From Opacimonas immobilis (GTDB lineage: Bacteria; Pseudomonadota; Gammaproteobacteria; Enterobacterales; Alteromonadaceae), in assembly GCF_048282545.1 (NCBI RefSeq), contig NZ_CP182485.1:2046001-2110000 (forward strand): DNA of 64,000 bases, read 5' to 3'. Below are positions 18,601 to 25,928 of the stretch, piece after piece. The position numbers were made by a program, and so were the translations under genes. Numbering within the stretch: position 1 is the stretch's first letter; each line of letters begins with the position of its first letter. A model generated the notes under the pieces. That model was not told where the DNA came from and made no database searches. It saw only the letters and a list, made by a program, of their open reading frames with translations.

Positions 18601-18887
18601 AGTGCGGTCTGACCACCCATAGTTGGTAATACAACATCTGGGCGTTCTTTTTCGATGATCTTTTCAACTACTTCCCAATGAATAGGTTCGATGTAAGTTG
18701 CATCGGCCATTTCGGGATCGGTCATAATCGTCGCGGGATTTGAGTTCACCAAAATCACGCGATAACCTTCTTCACGCAATGCTTTACACGCTTGCGCCCC
18801 TGAATAATCAAATTCACAGGCTTGGCCAATCACAATAGGACCGGCACCTAAAATCAATATACTTTGTATGTCAGTACGTTTTGGCAT
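15660..18887 (-). CDS. carB: Carbamoyl-phosphate synthase, large subunit
   Basis: CarB makes carbamoyl phosphate from bicarbonate, ammonia delivered by CarA and two ATP, feeding pyrimidine and arginine synthesis. At 1075 residues it is full length. Two homologous halves each carry an ATP-grasp domain: the first opens [20 protein letters not shown] and includes the [14 protein letters not shown] loop, and the second opens [20 protein letters not shown] with [17 protein letters not shown]. A C-terminal MGS-like domain binds allosteric effectors such as UMP and ornithine in E. coli. It starts 8 bases after carA, so the two are one operon. Confidence 0.98.
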   Translation of the reverse strand: [1075 protein letters not shown]

Positions 18888-18895
18888 CTCAATTC

Positions 18896-20023
18896 CTACT
18901 TGTGTTGCTCAATGAGTTCAATAAAGTGGTCAAATAACGGCGCTGCGTCATGTGGGCCAGGGCTTGCCTCTGGGTGTCCTTGAAAACTAAACGCGGGCTT
19001 ATCAGTTAAATGAATGCCTTGTAATGAGCCATCAAATAATGATTTATGAGTCACTTTGATGTTTTCTGGCAAATTGTCTTCTTTTACCGCAAAACCATGG
19101 TTTTGCGAGGTAATCATCACGACATTACGTTCTAAATCTTTGACTGGATGGTTTGCACCGTGATGACCAAATTTCATTTTTTCAGTTTGCGCGCCACTGG
19201 CAAGGGCTAATAATTGATGCCCCAAACAGATTCCAAAAATGGGTAAGCCCTTATCTAAGAACGTTTTAATTGCCTCAATGGCATAGGCACATGGCTCGGG
19301 ATCACCTGGACCGTTAGATAAGAAAATACCATCAGGATTCAATGCCAGTACATCTTCAGCAGGCGTTTGCGCAGGCACAACCGTTAATTTACAGCCACGT
19401 TCAACTAACATGCGCAAAATATTGTGTTTGGCACCAAAATCATAAGCCACTACGTGATGAGGTAAATCTTGTAGGTCTTTGCCGTAACCTTCACCTAATG
19501 CCCACACACTGTCGTTCCAAATGTGCGGTTCAGAACACGTTACTTCCTTGGCTAAATCCATGCCTTTCAAACCAGCAAACGATTGAGCGTGTTCTAACGC
19601 TTGGCTTTCATCAATGTCACCTGCCATAATGCAACCGTTTTGCGCACCTTTATCGCGTAATATACGAGTCAGTCGACGCGTATCAATATCAGCAATGCCA
19701 ATGATATTGTTGGCCTGCAAATATTCAGAAAGCGTTTGTTCGTTACGGAAATTTGAAGCAATCAACGGTAAGTCGCGAATGACTAAGCCTTTTGCCCAAA
19801 TACTAGTAGATTCCACGTCTTCGCTATTCGTACCTGTGTTGCCAATATGAGGATAAGTCAGCGTGATGATTTGTTCAGCGTAGGATGGATCAGTGAGAAT
19901 TTCTTGATAACCTGTCATTGAAGTATTAAACACTACTTCGCCAACAGCGTGGCCAGTGGCACCGATTGCGGTACCTTTAAAGACAGAACCGTCTTCTAAC
20001 ACCAAAAGGGCAGAATGAGCCAA
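18896..20023 (-). CDS. carA: Carbamoyl-phosphate synthase, small (glutaminase) subunit
   Basis: CarA hydrolyses glutamine and channels the ammonia to CarB. The 375-residue protein has the N-terminal CPSase domain (SALLVLEDGSVFKGTAIGAT, VVFNTSMTGYQEILTDPSY) and a class I glutamine amidotransferase domain, with the nucleophile Cys in FGICLGHQLLAL and His/Glu in FQGHPEASPGPHD. The start is taken as TTG at 20023, because GGAGGT lies 5 bases before it and the N-terminus then aligns with E. coli CarA. The alternative TTG 11 codons upstream has no usable spacing. The leader contains an intrinsic terminator (20075-20112). Confidence 0.96.
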   Translation of the reverse strand: MAHSALLVLEDGSVFKGTAIGATGHAVGEVVFNTSMTGYQEILTDPSYAEQIITLTYPHIGNTGTNSEDVESTSIWAKGLVIRDLPLIASNFRNEQTLSEYLQANNIIGIADIDTRRLTRILRDKGAQNGCIMAGDIDESQALEHAQSFAGLKGMDLAKEVTCSEPHIWNDSVWALGEGYGKDLQDLPHHVVAYDFGAKHNILRMLVERGCKLTVVPAQTPAEDVLALNPDGIFLSNGPGDPEPCAYAIEAIKTFLDKGLPIFGICLGHQLLALASGAQTEKMKFGHHGANHPVKDLERNVVMITSQNHGFAVKEDNLPENIKVTHKSLFDGSLQGIHLTDKPAFSFQGHPEASPGPHDAAPLFDHFIELIEQHK

Positions 20024-20024
20024 G

Positions 20025-20147
20025 TCAACCTCCAGTCGTAGGATAACTAGGTGCAATCCTTAGATTACACATACAAAAAACGGGATAAAACATACTGACA
20101 TGTTCATCCCGTATAACATTCTTCGCGCTACTACTCGCCAAATCCAT
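20025..20147 (-). other. Possible 40-codon leader frame spanning the carA attenuator
   Basis: An ATG at 20147 opens a frame that reads through the terminator hairpin (encoding MFYPVFCMCN across its T-rich arm). It stops at TGA 20027-20025, one base upstream of the carA TTG. Its position recalls the pyrBI leader of E. coli, where translation across the attenuator under low UTP prevents termination. Against it, there is no good Shine-Dalgarno before the ATG, and a second, shorter frame (19 codons, from an ATG at 20118) overlaps it. Treat as a candidate only. Confidence 0.3.
20075..20112 (-). terminator. Intrinsic terminator in the carA leader (candidate attenuator)
   Basis: On the minus strand ACGGGAT pairs with ATCCCGT, the inner arms AACAT and ATGTT extend the stem, and six T residues follow directly. 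It lies about 52 bases upstream of the carA start and about 65 bases downstream of the predicted transcription start, so it can stop transcripts before carA. It could alternatively be the distant terminator of dapB, which is on the same strand and has no other terminator. Confidence 0.75.
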
Positions 20148-20181
20148 GAGGCGATTTCGTTCTTGCAGGCAAATTAGCGAG

Positions 20182-20187
20182 ATTATA
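20182..20187 (-). promoter_or_regulatory. Candidate -10 element of the carA promoter
   Basis: A perfect TATAAT on the minus strand is followed by the GC-containing discriminator CTCGC. No good -35 is found at 16-18 bases (TAGATC at 17), so an activator or an upstream element may be needed, or the site is fortuitous. The predicted transcript would start near 20175. Confidence 0.45.
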
Positions 20188-20323
20188 TATGCAGACTCGC
20201 AAATGATCTAGTAAAAATATGAAAATTTAGTAAAACAAAGGCTTTCATTAATTTTTTATGCGAAGCTTGTAAAAGTCATGTTAAACCCATGCTAAATCAG
20301 GCGTTTTAAACTGCTTTTATTTC

Positions 20324-21124
20324 TTATAAACCAAGCACATCCATCATTGAATAGAGCCCTGGCGGTTGCTTTTTGACCCATTTAGCGGCTCGTACTGCGC
20401 CTTTCGCAAAAGTCATCCGGCTTGATGCTTTATGAGTCAGTTCAATACGCTCACCAATGTCTGCAAACAATACGGTATGATCCCCTACTACGTCGCCACC
20501 ACGCACGGTCGCATAGCCAATCGTTTGTTGGTCACGCTCGCCTGTGTGTCCCTCGCGCCCGTATATAGCAACTTCATCATGATTTCTATCGATGGCATGA
20601 GCAATACCTTTACCAAGAGCCAAGGCTGTACCAGATGGTGCATCAATTTTGTGTCTGTGATGCGCTTCTATGATCTCGATATCTGCGCTCTCCCCCATTA
20701 CCTGAGCCGTTTGTTGGGCAAGTTTAATAAGCAGATTAACACCTACGCTGTAATTGGCAGCAAAGACAATCGGAATGTGTTCCGACGCTTTGTGCAAAGC
20801 GGTTTCTTGTTCTAAACTGAGTCCTGTGGTACCAATTACAATAGGCAACTTATGCTGAATGCACCAATCCAAATGGGTAGACAACACTGTCGGCAAAGTA
20901 AAGTCGATCACAACGTCTAAACCCATGATTTGCGTGTTATTTAACGTGTCTAGGTTGACGTTTAGGGGCGTAATCCCAACTGCCACACCCGCGTCAATAC
21001 CTAACAAAGGTGATGCTTCACGCACCGTGCCACTGTGCAATGACGTTTGCGGATCTTCCGCTACGGCCGTGATCAAATTCCGCCCCATCCGACCATTGGC
21101 ACCTAACACACTGATACTTAACAT
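20324..21124 (-). CDS. dapB: 4-hydroxy-tetrahydrodipicolinate reductase
   Basis: DapB performs the NAD(P)H-dependent reduction in the diaminopimelate/lysine pathway. The 266 residues carry the N-terminal Rossmann motif VLGANGRMGRN, the nucleotide loop FTLPTVLSTHLDW and VIGTTGLS, and the catalytic and substrate motif EAHHRHKIDAPSGTALALG with the His/Lys pair. The order dapB-carA-carB is as in E. coli. Upstream it is divergent from the PH-domain genes across 139 bases, which must hold both promoters. Confidence 0.97.
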   Translation of the reverse strand: MLSISVLGANGRMGRNLITAVAEDPQTSLHSGTVREASPLLGIDAGVAVGITPLNVNLDTLNNTQIMGLDVVIDFTLPTVLSTHLDWCIQHKLPIVIGTTGLSLEQETALHKASEHIPIVFAANYSVGVNLLIKLAQQTAQVMGESADIEIIEAHHRHKIDAPSGTALALGKGIAHAIDRNHDEVAIYGREGHTGERDQQTIGYATVRGGDVVGDHTVLFADIGERIELTHKASSRMTFAKGAVRAAKWVKKQPPGLYSMMDVLGL

Positions 21125-21263
21125 AAACCCTCTTGATACAACTGTTTACAAAACCCAACCTTGAGACAGGTTTTCTTTTACAAAATTTGCGCCATAATAA
21201 CACGAATAACGGTCGATATGAGAGCGGATGTGTCTGCAATCATATATTTGTAAGGAAGGTTAA

Positions 21264-21845
21264 ATGACGACTCACACTGACGCTGAAACATTTGAAACAC
21301 CGGATCAAGAAATCGGTTTTAGTAATCGTGTGATTACCAATGCTGATGGAACCACTATTCATTCTCCTGATATCACTCATATTTCTGCAGATTACCCAGG
21401 TATCAGCCTGCTAGTAGGTCTGTCGGTAGTCGCAGTACTCAGCATTGTCATACTTGGCCTCATTTTTCAGCCCTACTTCGCTCTACCGGAAAAGCTTGAA
21501 TATTGGGGTATTCGCATCTGGGGAGGAATTGCGTTGCTATGGTGTCTACTTGAGGCTTATGAATACGGTGCCAACAAACGATTAGGCTATTGTTTACGAG
21601 AACAAGACATTACGATGTTCAAAGGGTGGCTATTTTGCAAAATCAGCACCCAACCCATCTGTCGTATTCAACACATTGAAGTGAAGCAAGGCCCTATTGA
21701 CCGCAAAACGGGTTTAGCAAAATTACATGTGTTCAGTGCGGGAGATTTGACTCAAACCTTTATCATTCCTGGACTAGAAAAGGACAAAGCTGAATTCATT
21801 CGCAACACCATTTTACAGCATAAGGAGTTACACCAACGTGGCTGA
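21264..21845 (+). CDS. Bacterial PH-domain membrane protein (YdbS-like)
   Basis: A 193-residue protein with two adjacent transmembrane helices (about residues 48-71 and 78-95) after a soluble N-terminal stretch of some 45 residues. A bPH2 domain follows, with the typical sequence LGYCLREQDITMFKGWLFCKISTQPICRIQHIEVKQGP. It resembles YdbS of Bacillus, which works with YdbT. The next gene is a YdbT-like protein, overlapping by 8 bases, which supports a two-protein membrane complex. The function of the pair in gammaproteobacteria is not known to me. AAGGAAGG precedes the ATG. Confidence 0.85.
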   Translation: MTTHTDAETFETPDQEIGFSNRVITNADGTTIHSPDITHISADYPGISLLVGLSVVAVLSIVILGLIFQPYFALPEKLEYWGIRIWGGIALLWCLLEAYEYGANKRLGYCLREQDITMFKGWLFCKISTQPICRIQHIEVKQGPIDRKTGLAKLHVFSAGDLTQTFIIPGLEKDKAEFIRNTILQHKELHQRG

Positions 21846-23397
21846 ATTATCGCAAAGCTTGCCTGAAGGTAATTCTGGCATACAGGGTGAATGGTCACAA
21901 GTGGCGCCAATTGGGATCTTGTATTTTATTCAAAAATTCATTGTGATTGTGGTGAACAATGTCTTCTACATGTTGCCCATCTTATTTGTACTGTGGGATA
22001 AAATCAAAGCCAACCCATGGATTGCGGTGTTAATTTTTGCTGGCATTTTGGGACTCTTAATCGGTTTTGCAGTGCTCTCGTTTGTGTTTTTTCGATACCG
22101 GTTGTTTGACGGATCCGTTGAAGTAAAAAGCGGGATTATTTTCAAAAAACACATTAACTTGCCATTTAATCGTATTCAAAATGTCAAAATTGAACAGCCG
22201 TTTTACTATCGTCCCTTTGGCTTCGCTTCGCTTGCTTTTGACTCTGGTGGCTCACTTAATCAAGAAGCGCGTTTAATCGCTTTGCGCCTGAAAGATGCGC
22301 AACATCTTCGCAAGCAAATCAGTGAGGTGGCCACCGAGACAGATAATACTCAAACCATCAGCGAAACTATTACAAACACCTCCAAGGTAGAGGCGCCATC
22401 GGATGAAACAGTGATCAACACTCGCACCGTTGGCGATCTCGCGATGCATGGTGTGACCTCTAACCGCATATATTTGTTGCTGGCTTTCATAGCGCCTTTT
22501 CTTGATGAAATCATTGAGTACTTTAGCGGCAAATTTGCAGGCTGGGGCCTCAATATTCAAAGTCACATCGAAAATGATCCGACTTGGCAGATAGGCTTGT
22601 ACATGGTTGGTCTCTTTTTGTTATTTTTAGGGATCATGACCGTTCTATCTATCATTGGTGCGGTTATCCTATTTTGGGGATTTACGTTGAGTAAAACTCA
22701 TGAAAAATTCATACGTCGCAGTGGCTTGATTAATCGACATGAGGTAGCAGTACCGATCAGCCGCATACAAGTTGCCATCATGAAGCAAGACTGGCTGGAT
22801 ACGATATTTGGTAGGATTAATTTGCGCCTGGATCAACTCAACGCTCAAGCCAATGTCGCGAATCCGGAAGCATTAGCCAATAAATTAATGGTGCCTTCTG
22901 TTTTTGCATATCAATGCAGAGATATCTTAGCCCACGTCTTTCCTGAGCATCGTCTGCACGACACGCCATTTTTAGCCATTAAAAAGATGTTCATCATTCG
23001 CTTTGTATTATGGCTTGTGTTGCCTATTACCATCGGTTTAGCCGTTCTGTTTGCGTATCATAATGACCCAAATTGGCTTGCGCTATTGATGACGCCTGTT
23101 GTTTTGACAGCCTTAATTTGGCTGCGTTGGAAACGCTGGGGATTTGCCTATACCGATGATTATCTGTATATCAAAAAAGGCTTGTTTGGCGTAGATAGAT
23201 ACTGCATTCCAGTTCATAAAATACAACGTGTCGCTATTTCTCAGAGTTATTGGATGCGTCGCAGTCAGGTAGCGTCTATCAAGTTTTATCTGGCATCCGG
23301 GAGCTACAGTATTCCATTGATCGACGAGACAGTTGCCAAACAGCTCCAATCTGTGATTTTATATCAAGTAGAATCACAGGCACGTTCATGGATGTAA
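21838..23397 (+). CDS. Bacterial PH-domain membrane protein (YdbT-like)
   Basis: A 519-residue membrane protein. It starts at GTG 21838 with AAGGAG 10 bases before it, inside the end of the YdbS-like gene. Three repeats of a helix pair plus bPH2 domain can be seen. The PH domains hold YRLFDGSVEVKSGIIFKKHINLPFNRIQNV, HEKFIRRSGLINRHEVAVPISRIQ and YTDDYLYIKKGLFGVDRYCIPVHKIQ, listed here in order. The domain repeat and pairing with a shorter YdbS-like protein are standard for the family. The role is unknown; YdbST in Bacillus has been linked to resistance to certain antimicrobial peptides. Confidence 0.83.
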   Translation: MAELSQSLPEGNSGIQGEWSQVAPIGILYFIQKFIVIVVNNVFYMLPILFVLWDKIKANPWIAVLIFAGILGLLIGFAVLSFVFFRYRLFDGSVEVKSGIIFKKHINLPFNRIQNVKIEQPFYYRPFGFASLAFDSGGSLNQEARLIALRLKDAQHLRKQISEVATETDNTQTISETITNTSKVEAPSDETVINTRTVGDLAMHGVTSNRIYLLLAFIAPFLDEIIEYFSGKFAGWGLNIQSHIENDPTWQIGLYMVGLFLLFLGIMTVLSIIGAVILFWGFTLSKTHEKFIRRSGLINRHEVAVPISRIQVAIMKQDWLDTIFGRINLRLDQLNAQANVANPEALANKLMVPSVFAYQCRDILAHVFPEHRLHDTPFLAIKKMFIIRFVLWLVLPITIGLAVLFAYHNDPNWLALLMTPVVLTALIWLRWKRWGFAYTDDYLYIKKGLFGVDRYCIPVHKIQRVAISQSYWMRRSQVASIKFYLASGSYSIPLIDETVAKQLQSVILYQVESQARSWM

Positions 23398-23401
23398 GTT
23401 A

Positions 23402-24097
23402 ATGAATACAAATCATTCACGCGTATGGGACATCTATACCCGACTGTTTCATTGGTTGCTGGTCACTGGCATTGCCTACCAATACTACTCAGCAGAAATA
23501 GCAGATACCGCAATTGATAACCATGCTTTGGTTGGTTATGGGCTCTTAGGCCTAATTATATGGCGGGTATTGTGGGGTCTAATCGGTCCAGTTCCAGCTC
23601 GATTTAGCACATTTCTATCCCATCCTAGGGCGTTAATCAAGTATGTAAAAGCCTCGCCAAAGCCGATCTTCGCAACGCACAATCCATTGGGCGCGTGTGC
23701 AGTCGTCTTGTTTTTGTTGTTCATCTCGCTTCAAGCTATCTCTGGTTTGTTTATGACGGATGATATTTTGTTTACTGGGGTCTTACACAATTGGTTATCA
23801 AGTGCTATGACTGAGTCCATTATGTGGTTTCACAACAATGCCTTTAACCTGTTATTGGTTCTGATTGGCGTTCATGTATTTGCAGTTATGGTGCATGTCA
23901 AAACCACCGAGCCATATCTCATCAAAGCGATGTTCGACGGGAATAAACCCAATCACCAATATGCCGTGACATACGACTGGAGAATGCACATGAAATGCTT
24001 GATATGTATTGCGATAAGCGCGGTAAAGGTCTACTTGCTCGTCAACCATGTGCCAGATTGGTTGGGAGTGGAGCCCGAAGACCTATTTGATTTTTAG
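23402..24097 (+). CDS. Cytochrome b561-type diheme membrane protein
   Basis: A 231-residue integral membrane protein with four hydrophobic helices, belonging to the b561/Ni-hydrogenase cytochrome b group. Likely heme ligands are in RLFHWLL (H17), DNHALVGYG (H42), and the His of HNNAFNLLLVLIGVHVFAVMVH in the fourth helix. It probably passes electrons between quinol and a periplasmic acceptor. It starts 5 bases after the YdbT-like gene and faces a cytochrome c' gene 11 bases away on the other strand; the pair may be functional partners, though not co-transcribed. Confidence 0.87.
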   Translation: MNTNHSRVWDIYTRLFHWLLVTGIAYQYYSAEIADTAIDNHALVGYGLLGLIIWRVLWGLIGPVPARFSTFLSHPRALIKYVKASPKPIFATHNPLGACAVVLFLLFISLQAISGLFMTDDILFTGVLHNWLSSAMTESIMWFHNNAFNLLLVLIGVHVFAVMVHVKTTEPYLIKAMFDGNKPNHQYAVTYDWRMHMKCLICIAISAVKVYLLVNHVPDWLGVEPEDLFDF

Positions 24098-24108
24098 CTT
24101 ACAATTGT

Positions 24109-24573
24109 TTAATCCGCCTTATAATCGTCATGACAAGCTTTACAAGTGCCAAAAATTGCGCGCATTTTGCCAACATATTCATCTGATTTTTTGTTTTGCA
24201 CAGCATCAAGTAATTCTTTTGACTTAGTCGTCATATTTTGGGCTTTTTGGTTAAAGTCGCCTTGGTTATCCCATATTTTATCTAACGCACTGGTTTGGAC
24301 ATCATTATTGCGTGTGTCTGCGACAAAATAATCAGGAAGCATTAGTGACAGCTGATGTAATCGCGTGGCATTTTTTTCAATTAATGCTTCATCAATTGGC
24401 ATTTGTCCTTTGGCCATTGCGCCAAAAGGCCCTACATTGCTTTTGACAAGTTGAAAAATACTTTTGCGAAACTCAACTGCGTTTTTAGCTTGTTTGTCGC
24501 TAAGTGCTGCACTAGTCGAAAAAGAGGCAAGCAATATAGTGGATGCAGTGATAAGTGTTACGGATTTGAGCAT
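24109..24573 (-). CDS. Periplasmic cytochrome c'
   Basis: A 154-residue protein with a signal peptide (about residues 1-21, ending STSA). The mature part is a helical bundle with FRKSIFQLVKSNVGPFGAMAKG near the N-terminus and a single heme site CKACHDDYK at the extreme C-terminus, the cytochrome c' layout. Members bind NO or act in electron transfer. The start at 24573 is preferred over an ATG 6 codons upstream because AGGGA is 7 bases before it. Convergent with the b561-type gene. Confidence 0.9.
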   Translation of the reverse strand: MLKSVTLITASTILLASFSTSAALSDKQAKNAVEFRKSIFQLVKSNVGPFGAMAKGQMPIDEALIEKNATRLHQLSLMLPDYFVADTRNNDVQTSALDKIWDNQGDFNQKAQNMTTKSKELLDAVQNKKSDEYVGKMRAIFGTCKACHDDYKAD

Positions 24574-24622
24574 GAAATGTTCCCTATTCAAGGTGATTTA
24601 TTATTTTTATACAGTCTAAAAC

Positions 24623-24656
24623 AAAAAAAGGTGCGATTTCTAGAGAAAATCACACC
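24623..24656 (-). terminator. Intrinsic terminator of dnaJ
   Basis: On the minus strand GGTGTGATTT pairs with AAATCGCACC (10 pairs, one wobble) around a seven-base loop, and seven T residues follow. It begins 26 bases after the dnaJ stop and ends the chaperone operon. Confidence 0.9.
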
Positions 24657-24682
24657 GTTATTACATTTTTTGAAGACAACGT

Positions 24683-25819
24683 CTAGTTGGTTAAATCGTC
24701 AAAAAACTTTTTAACCCCGTCGAAGAAGCCTTGCTCTTTTGGACGATGCTTAGCTACTGTGCCATCCATTGATGCTTCAAATTCTTCAAGCAACGCTTTT
24801 TGTTTACTCGACAGATTGACTGGTGTTTCGATCACCACTTTACACATCAAGTCGCCAACAACATTCGAGCGAACGGATTTAACCCCCTTACCACGCAGGC
24901 GGAACATCCGTCCAGTCTGAGTTTCTGGTGATACTTTGAGTTTTACTTTGCCATCAAGTGTTGGGACCTGAATATCGCCACCAAGGGCCGCGGTAGTAAA
25001 GCTCAAAGGCACTTCACAATACAAGTTATTGCCATCTCGCTGAAAGATTTCATGCTCGCGCACGTGAACTTGTACATATAGATCACCAGAAGGCGCACCC
25101 ATTTCACCGGCTTCCCCCTCGCCAGATAAACGAATGCGATCGCCAGTATCCACACCAGCAGGGACTTTGACTGACAAGGTCTTGGTCTTTTCTTTGCGAC
25201 CTCGACCGCGACACTCGCCACAAGGGTCGCTGATCACTTTACCTTTACCGCCACACGTTGGACAAGTTTGTTGTACAGCGAAGAAACCCTGACGCATTTG
25301 CACCTGACCACTGCCATGACAGGTTGAGCAATTCTTAGGTGACGTACCAGGTTTAGCACCTGAACCATCACAAGGTTCACAGCTGACTAGAGTTGGTACC
25401 TGAATTTCAATTTCTTTGCCACGCACAGCTTCTTCAAGAGATAATTCAAGGTTATAGCGCAAATCGCTACCACTGCGCGCACGTGAGCGACCGCCACCGC
25501 GACCACCACCAAAAATATCGCCAAAGACATCACCAAAGATATCACCAAAATCAGCGCCACCAGCACCACCTCCACCAAAGCCACCACGGCTTGGATCGAA
25601 TGCAGCATGCCCATATTGGTCATACGCAGCTCGCTTTTGATCATCGGTGAGCACTTCAACGGCTTCTTGGATTTCTTTGAATTTTTCTTCCATGCCTTTG
25701 TCGCCCTGAGTACGATCAGGGTGATACTTCATTGCGAGCTTTTTATAAGCTTTTTTAATTTCGCGTTCAGTCGCCGATTTACTGACACCTAGAACTTCAT
25801 AATAGTCTCGTTTAGACAT
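24683..25819 (-). CDS. dnaJ: Chaperone DnaJ (Hsp40)
   Basis: DnaJ delivers unfolded proteins to DnaK and triggers its ATPase. The 378-residue type I protein is complete. It has a J domain with YHPDRTQ (HPD near residues 33-35), a Gly/Phe-rich linker, and four zinc repeats (CEPCDGSG, CSTCHGSG, CPTCGGKG, CGECRGRG). The two C-terminal beta domains follow. It follows dnaK by 109 bases that contain two strong hairpins, so its dose may be set below that of DnaK. Confidence 0.98.
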   Translation of the reverse strand: MSKRDYYEVLGVSKSATEREIKKAYKKLAMKYHPDRTQGDKGMEEKFKEIQEAVEVLTDDQKRAAYDQYGHAAFDPSRGGFGGGGAGGADFGDIFGDVFGDIFGGGRGGGRSRARSGSDLRYNLELSLEEAVRGKEIEIQVPTLVSCEPCDGSGAKPGTSPKNCSTCHGSGQVQMRQGFFAVQQTCPTCGGKGKVISDPCGECRGRGRKEKTKTLSVKVPAGVDTGDRIRLSGEGEAGEMGAPSGDLYVQVHVREHEIFQRDGNNLYCEVPLSFTTAALGGDIQVPTLDGKVKLKVSPETQTGRMFRLRGKGVKSVRSNVVGDLMCKVVIETPVNLSSKQKALLEEFEASMDGTVAKHRPKEQGFFDGVKKFFDDLTN

Positions 25820-25845
25820 GCAACTTTCTCATTCTCGTTTCACAA

Positions 25846-25915
25846 ACAAAGCGCAGTACGGTCAGGCAGCTGCGCTTTGTTTTTCAATTAGAGCAGATAC
25901 TACTGAGGTATCTGC
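25846..25915 (-). repeat. Two hairpins in the dnaK-dnaJ intergenic region
   Basis: Two perfect inverted repeats stand side by side. GCAGATAC (25893-25900) pairs with GTATCTGC (25908-25915) over 8 pairs, and ACAAAGCGCAG (25846-25856) pairs with CTGCGCTTTGT (25870-25880) over 11 pairs. On the minus strand the second is followed only by TTTGTTTG, a weak T tract. They may give partial termination or protect the dnaK mRNA end after processing, lowering dnaJ expression. The plus-strand side has a better T run but no gene to terminate. Confidence 0.7.
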
Positions 25916-25928
25916 GTATTTTTAACGA

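Larger units (their letters stand above)
20024..20323. other. 300-base dapB-carA intergenic region (carA leader)
   Basis: No conventional gene is seen here. The half nearer dapB (about 20190-20323) is AT-rich and holds no clear terminator for dapB. It contains one half of an ARG-box-like sequence (TATGAA at 20217-20222 on the plus strand) but not the matching half, so no operator is claimed. The half nearer carA holds a -10 element, a small hairpin (TCGCC with GGCGA), a possible 40-codon leader frame and an intrinsic terminator. Confidence 0.6.

Noticed and set aside
20210..20235. Possible ARG box upstream of carA
   Set aside because: Only one half (TATGAA) resembles the consensus; the other half does not match.
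25387..25659. Val/Ala-rich minus-strand frame inside dnaJ
   Set aside because: It is an out-of-frame reading of the Gly/Phe-rich DnaJ linker.
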